Below are positions 31,933 through 42,033 of a stretch of DNA of 64,000 nucleotides, in pieces. The position numbers were made by a program, and so were the translations under genes. Position 1 is the first letter of the stretch. Every line of letters starts with the position of its first letter. This DNA is from Duganella radicis (lineage in GTDB: Bacteria; Pseudomonadota; Gammaproteobacteria; Burkholderiales; Burkholderiaceae_D), in contig NZ_WNKY01000030.1 of assembly GCF_009720825.1 (NCBI RefSeq), forward strand, positions 1-64,000, given 5' to 3'. The notes under the pieces are model-generated. The model searched no databases, had not been told where the DNA came from, and was given only the letters and a program-made list of their open reading frames with translations.

Positions 31933-34583
31933 CAGGCGCCCGCGCGCAGCATCGACGCTTTCAGCGCCTGCCCCAGCGTCTCAACGCTTTCCGACAAATG
32001 CGCCTTGGCCTCGCGGCTGATCGGCCTCGCCAGCGCCGCCTGCATCTCGCGCTGCAACTGCAAGGCATTCTCGCGTTGCAGGCTCCGCACATCGGCCGGC
32101 GTTCCGGCCGACACACGCAACAGCGCCGCCACCAGCCGCTTCAAATGCTCGCGCTGCAAATTGCGCCGCATGCCGCTAATATCTTTGCCGGCTTTGAGTT
32201 CGCTCCACACCGCGTCCTGCACATTCGAATACAGCTCGGCGAGGCTCAGCACCTGCTTGCGGTCCTCCACCTTCTCCTGCGAATCGAGCAGGCGGATCGC
32301 CACCCCGTCCGACATTAGCTGATCCAGTGCCGCCGCCTGCAAGGACAGCACGCGCGCGCCGACCGACACATCCGGCCGGCCGCGTGTGGCGAAATGATCC
32401 GCCCCCAGGCGGCTGATGGTGGCCGGTGAAAACTGGAAGCTGTCCGCCTTGAACAGGCTATTGGTCAGCATCTGCAAGGCCGCGCGCTGGCGCGGCAACG
32501 GTACCGGCGTAAAAGTCGCGCGGCCAGTGCCGGCGTGATCGCGCAGATAGGTCACGCCGCCCACATACTTCACCACCACCGGCAAGGTGCGCACAAATTG
32601 CTGGAAGCCGTAATCGAAGCTGCGGCGCAGCACCTCGTAACTCTCGCCCGGCTTGAGCGTGCGGTTTTGCACCCGGTCCCACAACTCGCGTGAAATCGCC
32701 AGGCGACGCTGGAAGTAAGCCAGCGGATCGCTACCCAGGTCATACACATTCACGTCAGGATCGAGATTGAAGCCGTTCGCATCCTGGTCGGTGCCGAACG
32801 CCAGTTGCGGCTCATTCGAGCGCGCGGCGATCTTCGCCAGTTCCTCCTTCTCCTGCGCCGGCTCGATAGGCTTGTAGGCATACTCGATCGCCCAGTAATC
32901 GTAAGGTCCCAGCGTGGAGGCCACATACTCGCCCTGCTTCTCGCCTTTCAGCGACAGGTTGAACGGCGTGTAATCCATCACCGACCCGGTCATGCTGTTC
33001 TTCCTGGTGAACTCCGGGTCCTGCAACTGCTGCAAGGTATAGATCGTCGACGCGCGGAAGTTATGCCGCAAGCCCAGCGTGTGCCCGACTTCGTGCATGA
33101 CCACCGACCTCACATACGCCTGCGCCACCGCATTCGCTTCCGGGCCGCTCATGTCCAGCAGGCCGCGCGCCTCCAGCACATCCATGGCGAAGCCCATCTC
33201 CTGCGCCGACTCCTGCATGTAGTCGCAGCGGGCCTCCGCCGATTGCGTCGGCAGCAGCGAGATGCTGTCCTCGCCGATCACACGCCGAGCCGTGCGCGCA
33301 AACACGTCCGACATGGCGATATCCGCATCCAGGATCTCGCCGCTGCGCGGATCGACCTGACTGGGCCCGATGGCGAAGCCGACATCGCTGCCGACGAACC
33401 AGCGGATCGAGGCATGGCGTGCGTCCATGGTATCGAAGGAATCCTTCTCGGTCTGCTGCTTTACCACGATGGCGTTCCTGAAGCCGATGCGCTCAAACGC
33501 CGCGTTCCACGCCAGCACGCCGTGTCGCACCGATTCGCGGTACTTCTCCGGCACATTGGCGTCGATCCAGTAGACGATGGGCTGCTTCGGTTCCGACAGC
33601 GCCGCCGCCGGGTCCTGCTTCTCCAGCCGCCAACGCTCCACCAGGTGCACCGCCGTGGTCGGCGTCACATCATCCGAATAATCCTGGCTGGTGCTGACGA
33701 AATGGCCGATGCGGTCGTCCGCGCGGCGGCCATGCATGGCCTGCGCCGGCAGCGGCATGAAGCTGTAGTAAAAACCGAGGAACATGCTGCGCGGGTCCGG
33801 CAGCGTTGACGGCGGATTCGGCACGGCGGCCGGCACCGGTGGCATCACCGCCGGCGGGGCCGGTATGCGCGGCGTGAAGTAATGCGCATTGACCTGCAAG
33901 CCGGTCATGCTCTCGTCCGAGCGGATGGTGAGGAAGCTGCTGTTGCGCGCATCCATCACATACGTCATGCGGAAGGCCGCCTCCAGCCGCGTGGTCATCG
34001 ACGGGATGTCGCCGAACAGCAGGATATTGGCTTCCACCAGAATGGACTTGGATTGCGGATGCGGGCTGCTGGCCACCGGCGCAATCGCCAGCAGGCTGTC
34101 CGAGAACGCCTGCTGCACCGCCAGCGCCTGCGGCGTGCCGCCCCTGGCGCCAAAGTCCGTGTTCTTGGCGATGATCTGCACGATATTCCCCACGCGGTGG
34201 AACACCACCACCTGGCTCAATCCCATCTGGCTGCCATAGATGCCACGCTCGCCGATCCCGTTCGGCATGTTCACCGACATGAACATCGGACGGTCAAACT
34301 GGTCGGGCCGCAGCTCGATCCAGACCTTTTCCTCTTTCTGGTACAGACTCAGAAAACCCGGCAAATGCTGGGCGCCGCGTACGATGTCGATAAAAGGCCG
34401 GGGTGCGGCAACCGGCAAGGCGGCTGGCGTGGGCGTGGTTACCGCCGGTTGCGGCGTGGCCGCTGCGGCGGCGGGCGCCTCCGGCGCATGCGGCACGGGC
34501 GGCGTTGGTACAGGTTCTTGGGCGACTGCGTGGGCGCTCAGCGCAGCCAGCACGGCGGCGCGCAGGGAATTCGGGACGAACAT
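31932..34583 (-). CDS. exported zinc-dependent metalloprotease (DUF5117/DUF4953 type)
   Basis: An 883-residue protein. The start at 34583 follows GAAGGAAG and gives a signal-peptide-like N terminus (SLRAAVLAALSAHAVAQEP), then a proline/alanine-rich stretch to about residue 65. The metzincin-type zinc site HEVGHTLGLRH spans residues 497-507 (HExxHxxGxxH). Flanking blocks IVYWIDANVPEKYRESVRHGVLAWNAAFERIGF and SVMDYTPFN (the downstream region where metzincins have the Met-turn) match the DUF5117-zinc metalloprotease-DUF4953 family. Substrate unknown. It lies 61 bp downstream of hutI on the same strand and is coupled to the ABC gene. Confidence 0.88.
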   Translation of the reverse strand: MFVPNSLRAAVLAALSAHAVAQEPVPTPPVPHAPEAPAAAAATPQPAVTTPTPAALPVAAPRPFIDIVRGAQHLPGFLSLYQKEEKVWIELRPDQFDRPMFMSVNMPNGIGERGIYGSQMGLSQVVVFHRVGNIVQIIAKNTDFGARGGTPQALAVQQAFSDSLLAIAPVASSPHPQSKSILVEANILLFGDIPSMTTRLEAAFRMTYVMDARNSSFLTIRSDESMTGLQVNAHYFTPRIPAPPAVMPPVPAAVPNPPSTLPDPRSMFLGFYYSFMPLPAQAMHGRRADDRIGHFVSTSQDYSDDVTPTTAVHLVERWRLEKQDPAAALSEPKQPIVYWIDANVPEKYRESVRHGVLAWNAAFERIGFRNAIVVKQQTEKDSFDTMDARHASIRWFVGSDVGFAIGPSQVDPRSGEILDADIAMSDVFARTARRVIGEDSISLLPTQSAEARCDYMQESAQEMGFAMDVLEARGLLDMSGPEANAVAQAYVRSVVMHEVGHTLGLRHNFRASTIYTLQQLQDPEFTRKNSMTGSVMDYTPFNLSLKGEKQGEYVASTLGPYDYWAIEYAYKPIEPAQEKEELAKIAARSNEPQLAFGTDQDANGFNLDPDVNVYDLGSDPLAYFQRRLAISRELWDRVQNRTLKPGESYEVLRRSFDYGFQQFVRTLPVVVKYVGGVTYLRDHAGTGRATFTPVPLPRQRAALQMLTNSLFKADSFQFSPATISRLGADHFATRGRPDVSVGARVLSLQAAALDQLMSDGVAIRLLDSQEKVEDRKQVLSLAELYSNVQDAVWSELKAGKDISGMRRNLQREHLKRLVAALLRVSAGTPADVRSLQRENALQLQREMQAALARPISREAKAHLSESVETLGQALKASMLRAGA

Positions 34584-34644
34584 AACGCTTCCTTCGATGA
34601 CATCCGGATAATGTAACCGAAAGCCCGCAAGAAGCGACGGATTT

Positions 34645-35853
34645 TTACAAGGCCGGAGAGCGCAATTTGCCTGCGTTGACGACCCCACGGCACGGATTCA
34701 GGCCGATGGCGTAAGACAGATCGGCCGGACGCGCAATGCGCCACAGCGCGAAATCGGCACGCTTGCCCACTTCCAGGCTGCCGATTTCGTCATGCAGCCC
34801 AAGCGCGCGCGCCGCATGCAGCGTGCAGCCGGCCAGCGCCTCCTTCGGCGTCAATCGCCACAGGGTACAAGCCATATTCATCGCCAGCAGCAGGGAGGTC
34901 ATCGGCGAGGTGCCGGGATTGCAGTCGGTGGCCACCGCCATCTTCACGCCGGCGGCGCGCATGGTGGCGACGGGCGGCGGCGTGGTGTCGCGCAGGAAGT
35001 AGTAAGCGCCGGGCAGCAGCACCGCCACCGTGCCGGCGGCGGCCATGGCCGCGATGCCTTCGGCGCTCAGATGCTCCAGATGATCCGCCGACAAACCTTG
35101 GTAACGCGCCGTCAGCGCCGCGCCACGCTGATCGGACAACTGCTCCGCATGCAGCTTGACCGGCAGGCCGGCCGCCTGCGCGGCCTTGAACACGCGCTCC
35201 GTCTGTTCATAGGAAAAGCCGATACGCTCGCAAAACGCATCCACCGCATCCACCAGCCCTTCGGCGGCCAGCGGTGCGATCATCTTGCAGACTTCATCAA
35301 CATAATCGTCAGCGCGGCCGGCAAACTCCGGCGGCAGCGCGTGCGCGCCCAGGAAGGTGGTCGCCACGCTCACCGGCAGTTCGCGACCGATACGGCGCGC
35401 GGCGCGCAGCATGGCGGCTTCCGACGCCAGCGTCAGGCCATAGCCGGATTTGATTTCGATGGTGGTTACGCCTTCGGCCAGCAGCGACAGCACGCGCGGC
35501 AGGCTTTGCCGCAGCAGCTCATCCTCCGACGCCGCGCGCGTGGCGCGCACGGTGGACATGATGCCGCCACCGGCACGGGCGATGTCCTCGTATGTGGCGC
35601 CATTCAGGCGCGCCTCGAATTCATCGCTGCGATTGCCAGCGTGGACGATGTGGGTGTGGCAGTCGATCAGGCCGGGCGTCAGCCAGCTGCCGCCGCCGTC
35701 ATGCACAGTGACCGCCTGCGCGGCAGGCATCCCGGCTTGCGGCCCAAGCCAGGCGATGCGGCCGTCTTTTACCGCAATGGCGGCGTCCCGAATCTCACCG
35801 TAGCCATCGGCCATCGTGGCCAGATGCACGTTCGTAAACAACACATCCCACAT
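34645..35853 (-). CDS. hutI: imidazolonepropionase
   Basis: A 402-residue amidohydrolase-superfamily enzyme opening the ring of imidazolone-5-propionate to N-formimino-L-glutamate, third step of histidine breakdown. Metal ligands: DCHTHIVHAG (HxH), the lysine-free KLHAEQLSDQRG, ADHLEHL and VATDCNPGTSP. Last gene of the hut operon, 10 bp after hutD. Confidence 0.97.
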   Translation of the reverse strand: MWDVLFTNVHLATMADGYGEIRDAAIAVKDGRIAWLGPQAGMPAAQAVTVHDGGGSWLTPGLIDCHTHIVHAGNRSDEFEARLNGATYEDIARAGGGIMSTVRATRAASEDELLRQSLPRVLSLLAEGVTTIEIKSGYGLTLASEAAMLRAARRIGRELPVSVATTFLGAHALPPEFAGRADDYVDEVCKMIAPLAAEGLVDAVDAFCERIGFSYEQTERVFKAAQAAGLPVKLHAEQLSDQRGAALTARYQGLSADHLEHLSAEGIAAMAAAGTVAVLLPGAYYFLRDTTPPPVATMRAAGVKMAVATDCNPGTSPMTSLLLAMNMACTLWRLTPKEALAGCTLHAARALGLHDEIGSLEVGKRADFALWRIARPADLSYAIGLNPCRGVVNAGKLRSPAL

Positions 35854-35863
35854 ACTTGCTGCC

Positions 35864-36439
35864 CTAGTTATAAATAATATCGGCCACCAGAACGGTGGCC
35901 TGTTGCGCTTCCATGGTCCAATCGTCGTCGGCTTCCAGCACCACCGTATCGTAGCGCACCATGGCGATGCGTTCGCGCGCGCTGCTCAGCGTCAGGCTTT
36001 CGCCCTCGGCCAGGAACAGCAGCGTGGTGCCGGCGCGGCGCTTGAGCGCTTCCTTGCCGCGCACAGTGCGCAGTTCCAGGCGATGGCGGCACGCGCCGCG
36101 CCGCGTCATGACATTGAAATCGGTGGTGTGCTGGCCGGTGACGGTGGCATGCACCGCGTCTTCGCCGGCGAACTCGATCAGCGGCTCGCTGGGACTGAGC
36201 ACAAAGCGCTCGTCGCCGAAATCCAGCAGCACGCCGTCGCCGTCCACCAGCGCCAGCGAGCGGTCGATGCCGGGGAAGGCGGAGAATGGACCATCCTGCG
36301 CAATAGTGGCCAGGCTGACGCGCCACTCGAAATCATCGAGATGCGCACCGGCTGGCGAGACGGCGATTTCGGTGGTGCTGCCGCCGCCGTTCTTCCACGG
36401 CGCGGAGCGCAGGTTTGCATACTGGATTAGCTGGGTCAT
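35864..36439 (-). CDS. hutD: HutD-family protein
   Basis: A 191-residue cupin-like protein. The family signature is the N-terminal RSAPWKNGGGSTTEIAVSPAGA...DDFEWRVSLATIAQDGPFSAFPGIDRSLALV. In Pseudomonas HutD is thought to modulate the hut operon by sensing a pathway intermediate; its exact role is open. Start at 36439 has GAGGGAG upstream and overlaps the hutF stop by 4 bp; an earlier in-frame ATG at 36526 lies inside hutF. Confidence 0.92.
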   Translation of the reverse strand: MTQLIQYANLRSAPWKNGGGSTTEIAVSPAGAHLDDFEWRVSLATIAQDGPFSAFPGIDRSLALVDGDGVLLDFGDERFVLSPSEPLIEFAGEDAVHATVTGQHTTDFNVMTRRGACRHRLELRTVRGKEALKRRAGTTLLFLAEGESLTLSSARERIAMVRYDTVVLEADDDWTMEAQQATVLVADIIYN

Positions 36440-37866
36440 CGGAACTCCCTCAGTTCGGCCAAAGTCTGCTTGAAGCGCGCAGCGATCGCCTGCTGCGCCA
36501 CGTGCTGCTGATTGCGCACTACCCACTGGCCGCCGACCATGACGTCCTTGACCAGATTGTCGTTGCCGCTGAAGACCAGGCTGCCGAGTACCTCGTCCAG
36601 CGCCAACCCAAACATATTCGGATGCGCGTCATCCAGCACCACGATGTCCGCGCGCAGGCCGGGCGCCAGGGCGCCGACCGACCGTCCAGCCGCTTGCGCG
36701 CCGCCGCGCAGCGCGCCCTGCCACAGGAAATCCCCCACATTGCGCTGCGCATCGGACACCGCGATATTGCGGCGCTGGTGCTGCAAGCGCTGTCCATATT
36801 CCAGCCAGCGCAGCTCTTCCACCGCGCTTTGCGACACGTGGCTGTCGCTGCCGATGCCAAACACGCCGCCCTGTGCCAGGAAACTCTCCAGCGGGAACAG
36901 GCCATCGCCGAGATTCGCTTCCGTAGTCGGGCACAGGCCCGCCACCGCGCCGCTGCGTGCCATGCCGCTCACCTCAACGTCCGTCAGATGCGTGGCGTGG
37001 ATCAGGCACCAGCGCTGGTCCACTTCCAGATGCTCCAGCAGCCACTGCACCGGACGGCGGCCGCTCCAGTCCAGCGACTGCTGCACTTCCGCCATCTGCT
37101 CGGCGATGTGGATGTGCACCGGACGCGCCTTCGGCAGCGTCGCCAGCACTTCCTGTATCTGCCCCACCGCAGCGGCCCGCAACGAATGCGGCGCCACGCC
37201 GACCTCGGTCTGCGCATCGCGCAGCGGCTCCAGCGCCTCCACGATGCGCAACACATCCTGCGCATCGGTGCGGAAACGTTGTTGCTCAGGTTTTAACGCC
37301 TTTTCGCCGAAGCCGGAATAACTATACAACACCGGCAGCATGGTTATGCCGATTCCGGTCAAACGTGCGGCGGCAATGACACGTTCCGCCGTTTCCGCCG
37401 GGCGCGCATACATGCCGCCGTCCGGCGTGCGCTGCACGTAGTGGAATTCGCACATCGAGGTGTAGCCATGGCGCAGGCATTCGCTGAACAGCTGCGCGGC
37501 GATGGCCTCAATATGCTCCGGAGTGATGTTGCGCGCAAAGCGATACATCAGGTCACGCCAGGTCCAGAAACTGTCCTTGCTGTCGCCCGCCTTCTCGGTA
37601 CGCCCGCCCAGCGCACGCTGGAAGCTGTGCGAGTGCAGATTGATCATGCCCGGCAGCGCGTACTCCACGCACTCAACACCAGCCGACGCGGCGGGCATAC
37701 CGCCGGGCGCCGCGGACGCGGTGGCCACGGCGCGTGCGCTGGCTGCGCCCGCATCGGCAACACCCGGCGTCACCGCCGTGATGGTGCCGGCGGCATCCCA
37801 CTCGATCAGCACATCCTTGGCCCAGCCGTCTGGCAGCAGCGCGTGGCGCGCAAACAGTTTACTCAT
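36436..37866 (-). CDS. hutF: formimidoylglutamate deiminase
   Basis: A 476-residue amidohydrolase converting N-formimino-L-glutamate to N-formyl-L-glutamate and ammonia. Its presence with hutG defines the five-step histidine pathway. Visible: MINLHSHSFQRALGGRTE (HxH), EFHYVQRTPDGGMY, VHIHIAEQMAEV, WCLIHATHL and FGIGSDSHVSQS. Start at 37866 (MSKLFARH) overlaps the hutG stop by 4 bp. Confidence 0.96.
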   Translation of the reverse strand: MSKLFARHALLPDGWAKDVLIEWDAAGTITAVTPGVADAGAASARAVATASAAPGGMPAASAGVECVEYALPGMINLHSHSFQRALGGRTEKAGDSKDSFWTWRDLMYRFARNITPEHIEAIAAQLFSECLRHGYTSMCEFHYVQRTPDGGMYARPAETAERVIAAARLTGIGITMLPVLYSYSGFGEKALKPEQQRFRTDAQDVLRIVEALEPLRDAQTEVGVAPHSLRAAAVGQIQEVLATLPKARPVHIHIAEQMAEVQQSLDWSGRRPVQWLLEHLEVDQRWCLIHATHLTDVEVSGMARSGAVAGLCPTTEANLGDGLFPLESFLAQGGVFGIGSDSHVSQSAVEELRWLEYGQRLQHQRRNIAVSDAQRNVGDFLWQGALRGGAQAAGRSVGALAPGLRADIVVLDDAHPNMFGLALDEVLGSLVFSGNDNLVKDVMVGGQWVVRNQQHVAQQAIAARFKQTLAELREFR

Positions 37867-38645
37867 GCGCGCACCCAATCGGCAGCTGCCTGCATCATCG
37901 CGCGCAACGGCTGCCGCACCTGCGACGCCAGATCCTCACGATAACCATACGGCGCATCTTCATCCATATAGGTCGACTGGCACATCTCCAGCTGAATCGC
38001 GTGGATGCCCTTTGCCGGCTCGCCGTAAAAGCGCGTGATATGCCCGCCCTTGAAGCGGCCGTTGACGGCGATGGTATAGCCGCCATCCGCGCGCGCCACC
38101 ACGGCCTCGGTCAGGCCAGGCGCGCAACTCTTGCCATCCGCCGTGCCAAAGTTCAGATCCGGCAGCTTGCCCTCGAAGAAGCGCGGCACGTGCGAGGCGA
38201 TGGAATGCGCATCCCACAGCACCACGCGCCCGTGCAGCGCCAGCAAGCGATCCAGCTCCGCGCGCAGCTGATCGTGATACGGCTTCCAGTACGCCTGCAA
38301 GCGGCGCTGAACCTCAGCTTCGTCGGGCGCGCGACCCGGCAGATAAAGCGGCTCGCGATGAAAGGTATCGACCGGGCACAAACCCGTCGTATCCTGCCCC
38401 GGATACAAATTGGTATTCTCCGGCGGCCGGTTCAAATCGATCACATAACGCGACCAGCGTGCCGACAGCACCGACGCGCCCATCTCGCCCAGAAACGCAT
38501 ACAAACGAACCAGATGCCAGTCCGTATCCTGCCTGTCGACAGCGGCCGGCGTCATCGCCGCCAGCACGTCGCCCGGAATGTCGGTGCCCACGTGCGGCAT
38601 GGACACCAGCAAGGGAATACTGCCTGCTTTGAACTGATAATCCAT
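37863..38645 (-). CDS. hutG: N-formylglutamate deformylase
   Basis: A 260-residue zinc amidohydrolase of the FGase family giving L-glutamate and formate, the final hut step. Diagnostic: PLLVSMPHVGTDIP, DTDWHLVRLYAF, LNRPPENTNLYPGQ, VVLWDAHSI and IQLEMCQSTYMDE. AAGGAGAG precedes the ATG at 38645; an earlier in-frame start at 38690 would overlap hutH. Confidence 0.96.
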   Translation of the reverse strand: MDYQFKAGSIPLLVSMPHVGTDIPGDVLAAMTPAAVDRQDTDWHLVRLYAFLGEMGASVLSARWSRYVIDLNRPPENTNLYPGQDTTGLCPVDTFHREPLYLPGRAPDEAEVQRRLQAYWKPYHDQLRAELDRLLALHGRVVLWDAHSIASHVPRFFEGKLPDLNFGTADGKSCAPGLTEAVVARADGGYTIAVNGRFKGGHITRFYGEPAKGIHAIQLEMCQSTYMDEDAPYGYREDLASQVRQPLRAMMQAAADWVRA

Positions 38646-38656
38646 GCCGACTCTCC

Positions 38657-40207
38657 TTAAGGATGCAGCGCCGTGAACAACTCCTTGCACGACGCGCTCA
38701 ACTCGCCGCGCAACACCATGCCCTTGGCCGCTTCAATATCGGGCGCAAAGAAGCGGTCCACGTCATAGAACGGCACCTTCTGGCGCAGCTGCTCATGCAC
38801 ATGTTCCAGATGCGGCGAAGTGGTCAACGGGCGATGGAAATCGATGCCCTGCGCCGCCGCCAGCAACTCGATACCGACGATGGTCGCGGTATTCTGCGCC
38901 ATATCCTCCAGGCGGCGCGCAGCGTAAGTCGCCATGCTGACGTGGTCCTCCTGATTGGCCGAGGTAGGAATCGTGTCCACACTGCCCGGATGCGCAATCG
39001 ACTTGTTCTCCGACGCCAGCGCGGCGGCGGTAACGTGCGCGATCATGAAGCCCGAGTTCACGCCCGGATCGCGCACCAGGAACGGCGGCAGGCCGGACAA
39101 GGTCGCATCGATCAGCAGCGAAATGCGGCGCTCCGAAATCGAGCCGATTTCAGCGATCGCCAGCGCCAGCGTATCGGCGGCAAACGCCACCGGTTCGGCG
39201 TGGAAGTTACCGCCCGAGACCACCACCGACAGCTCGCCATCCTTGAACAGCAGCGGATTGTCGGTCACCGCGTTTGCCTCGATCAGCAGCGTGCGCGCGG
39301 CGTTGTTGATGATGTCCCAGCACGCGCCCATGACTTGCGGCTGGCAGCGCAGGCAGTACGGGTCCTGCACACGCTCATCGCCGACCAGGTGCGAAGCGCG
39401 GATCGCGCTGTCCGACACCAGCTGACGATAAATCGACGCGGCGGCGATCTGACCCGGCTGGCCGCGCACCTCGTGCACGCGCGCGTCGAACGGCGAATCC
39501 GAACCCTTGGCCGCGTCCAGCGACAAAGCGCCCGCCACCATGCCCGCTTCCAGCAGGCGCTCGGCCATGAACAGGCCATGCAGCGCCAGCGCGGTCGACA
39601 CCTGCGTGCCGTTGATCAGCGCCAGGCCTTCCTTCGCGGCCAGCACCACCGGCGCGATGCCGGCCGCTTGCAACGCGGCGGCGGCATCTTGCAGCTCGCC
39701 TTTGACGCGCACCTGGCCCACGCCCATGATCGCCAACGTCATATGCGACAGCGGCGCCAGGTCGCCCGACGCGCCGACCGATCCCTTGGCCGGAATGGCC
39801 GGCATGATGCCTGCGTTGTAAATCGCGATCAGCGACTCGATAATCAGCGGACGCACGCCCGAGTAACCGCGCGCCAGGCTGCCGATCTTCATCAGCATAA
39901 TCAGGCGGCACACCGCGTCCGACATCAGCTCACCGGTGCCCACCGAGTGCGACAGGATCAGATTGCGCTGCAACTGTTCCAGCTTGTCGTCCGGGATGCG
40001 GGTCTTGGCCAGCAGGCCGAAGCCGGTGTTGATGCCGTAAGCCGCGTCGCCTTTGGCGACGATGGCCTGCACAGCGGCGGCCGAGGCTTCAATCACAGGA
40101 TAGGCTTCTTCGGCCAGCGACAGCGGGCCAGCGGCGTTCCACACGGAGCGCAGTTCGGAGAGCGTCATGGCGCCCGGTTTGAGAGTCAAAGTCATCGTTA
40201 AGCTCAT
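38657..40207 (-). CDS. hutH: histidine ammonia-lyase
   Basis: A 516-residue enzyme removing ammonia from L-histidine to give urocanate. The MIO prosthetic group forms from Ala-Ser-Gly in KGSVGASGDLAPLSHM. Other conserved blocks: GINTGFG, QRNLILSHSVGTGE, QDPYCLRCQPQVMGA and SANQEDHVSMATYAARR. The start may be 40207 or the ATG at 40195; both have weak Shine-Dalgarno context, suggesting coupling to hutU expression across the 83-bp gap, which holds GC-rich inverted repeats. Confidence 0.97.
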   Translation of the reverse strand: MSLTMTLTLKPGAMTLSELRSVWNAAGPLSLAEEAYPVIEASAAAVQAIVAKGDAAYGINTGFGLLAKTRIPDDKLEQLQRNLILSHSVGTGELMSDAVCRLIMLMKIGSLARGYSGVRPLIIESLIAIYNAGIMPAIPAKGSVGASGDLAPLSHMTLAIMGVGQVRVKGELQDAAAALQAAGIAPVVLAAKEGLALINGTQVSTALALHGLFMAERLLEAGMVAGALSLDAAKGSDSPFDARVHEVRGQPGQIAAASIYRQLVSDSAIRASHLVGDERVQDPYCLRCQPQVMGACWDIINNAARTLLIEANAVTDNPLLFKDGELSVVVSGGNFHAEPVAFAADTLALAIAEIGSISERRISLLIDATLSGLPPFLVRDPGVNSGFMIAHVTAAALASENKSIAHPGSVDTIPTSANQEDHVSMATYAARRLEDMAQNTATIVGIELLAAAQGIDFHRPLTTSPHLEHVHEQLRQKVPFYDVDRFFAPDIEAAKGMVLRGELSASCKELFTALHP

Positions 40208-40290
40208 TTGATCATAGGTGGAGCAGGGAATTCGGGCGGCCCGCCGCCCGCCTGCGGAACGGGGCGCCTTTGCAAGGGCGCCCTCCCGTC

Positions 40291-41994
40291 TTACAGGACC
40301 ATAGGAAGATTCAGGCCATTACGCTTGGCGCAAGCGACCGCGGTTTCATAGCCCGCGTCGGCGTGACGCATCACGCCCGAGCCGCTGTCGTTCACTAGCA
40401 CGCGCGCCAGGCGCTTGGCGGCGGCGTCGGTGCCATCGGCCACGATCACCACGCCGGAGTGCTGCGAATAACCCATGCCCACGCCGCCGCCATGGTGCAG
40501 CGACACCCAGGTCGCGCCACCGGCGGTATTCAGCAGGGCATTCAGCAGAGGCCAGTCGGAAACGGCGTCGGTGCCATCCTTCATGGCTTCCGTTTCGCGG
40601 TTAGGGCTGGCCACCGAGCCGGTGTCCAGATGGTCGCGGCCAATCACGATCGGCGCTTTCAGCTCGCCCTTGCGCACCATCTCATTGAACGCCAGGCCGG
40701 CGATGTGACGCTCGCCCAAGCCCAGCCAGCAGATACGCGCCGGCAGGCCCTGGAAGGCGATGCGCTCGCGCGCCATGTCCAGCCAGCGATGCACCTGCGC
40801 GTGATGCGGGAACAGCTCCTTGATCTTGGCATCGGTCTTGTAGATATCTTCCGGATCGCCGGACAGCGCCACCCAACGGAACGGGCCACGGCCCTCGCAG
40901 AACTGCGGACGGATGTAAGCCGGCACAAAGCCCGGGAAATCGAAAGCATTCTTCACGCCGTGGTCAAACGCCACCTGACGGATGTTGTTGCCATAGTCGA
41001 CTACCTTGGCGCCAAGCGACTGGAAGTCCAGCATGGCCTGCACGTGCACCGCGCACGACGCGGTGGCGGCGGCCTTCAACTCCGGATGGCGCGATGCATC
41101 CTGCTGCGCCGCCTTCCACTGCTCGACGGTCCAGCCTTGCGGCAGATAGCCATTGATCAGGTCATGCGCCGAGGTCTGGTCGGTCACCACATCCGGCACG
41201 ATGCCGCCGGCCTTGGCGCGGCGCACCAGCTCCGGCAGCACGTCGGCCGCGTTGCCCAGCAGGCCGATGGAAATCGCGTCGCCATTGGCCTTGTGCTGCT
41301 TGATCATCTCCAGCGCCTCATCGATGGACGCGGCCTGCTTGTCGAGGTAACGGGTGCGCAGACGGAAATCGATGCTGCTCTGCTGGCACTCGATGGTCAG
41401 CGACACCGCGCCCGCCATGGTCGCGGCCAGCGGCTGCGCGCCGCCCATGCCGCCCAGGCCGGCGGTCAGCACCCAGCGGCCTTTCAGATCGCCGCCGAAA
41501 TGCTGGCGGCCCGCTTCCGCAAAGGTCTCGAAAGTGCCCTGCACAATGCCCTGCGTGCCGATGTAAATCCACGAACCGGCCGTCATCTGGCCGTACATGA
41601 ACAGGCCTTTGCGGTCCAGTTCATTGAAGTGCTCCCAGTTGGCCCACTTCGGCACCAGATTCGAATTGGCGATCAGCACGCGCGGCGCGTCTTCGTGAGT
41701 CTGGAACACGCCCACCGGCTTGCCGGACTGGATCAACAGGGTCTGATTCTCTTCCAGCTCGCGCAGCGAAGCCAGGATCTGGTCGTAGCACGCCCAGTTG
41801 CGGGCCGCGCGGCCGATGCCGCCGTAGACCACCAGATGCCTGGGATTCTCCGCCACTTCCTTGTCCAGATTATTCTGGATCATGCGGTAGGCCGCTTCCG
41901 CGCCCCAGCTCTTGCAAGTGCGCTCAGGGCCGCGTGGCGCGCGGATCTCGCGGCTGGCGTCGTAACGGGGGTCGTTGTCGAAGTGGCTGCTCAT
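40291..41994 (-). CDS. hutU: urocanate hydratase
   Basis: A 567-residue NAD+-dependent enzyme converting urocanate to 4-imidazolone-5-propionate. Signatures: GRAARNWACYDQI, MYGQMTAGSWIYIGTQGIVQGT, GLGGMGGAQPLA and, near the end, the catalytic-cysteine-family-type region with HHGGGVGMGYSQHSG. First gene of the hut operon; AGGAG sits seven bases upstream of the ATG, directly next to a 10-bp inverted repeat. Confidence 0.97.
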   Translation of the reverse strand: MSSHFDNDPRYDASREIRAPRGPERTCKSWGAEAAYRMIQNNLDKEVAENPRHLVVYGGIGRAARNWACYDQILASLRELEENQTLLIQSGKPVGVFQTHEDAPRVLIANSNLVPKWANWEHFNELDRKGLFMYGQMTAGSWIYIGTQGIVQGTFETFAEAGRQHFGGDLKGRWVLTAGLGGMGGAQPLAATMAGAVSLTIECQQSSIDFRLRTRYLDKQAASIDEALEMIKQHKANGDAISIGLLGNAADVLPELVRRAKAGGIVPDVVTDQTSAHDLINGYLPQGWTVEQWKAAQQDASRHPELKAAATASCAVHVQAMLDFQSLGAKVVDYGNNIRQVAFDHGVKNAFDFPGFVPAYIRPQFCEGRGPFRWVALSGDPEDIYKTDAKIKELFPHHAQVHRWLDMARERIAFQGLPARICWLGLGERHIAGLAFNEMVRKGELKAPIVIGRDHLDTGSVASPNRETEAMKDGTDAVSDWPLLNALLNTAGGATWVSLHHGGGVGMGYSQHSGVVIVADGTDAAAKRLARVLVNDSGSGVMRHADAGYETAVACAKRNGLNLPMVL

Positions 41995-42003
41995 AAGATC
42001 TCC

Positions 42004-42033
42004 TGCTGCGAGGTTGTGAATATCCTCGCAGCA
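42004..42033. repeat. 10-bp inverted repeat spanning the hut transcription start
   Basis: TGCTGCGAGG (42004-42013) and CCTCGCAGCA (42024-42033), loop 10 nt. It overlaps the -10 box on one side and adjoins the hutU ribosome-binding site (42000-42004) on the other. It could act as a second operator or, if wholly transcribed, as an mRNA stem near the RBS. Confidence 0.55.
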
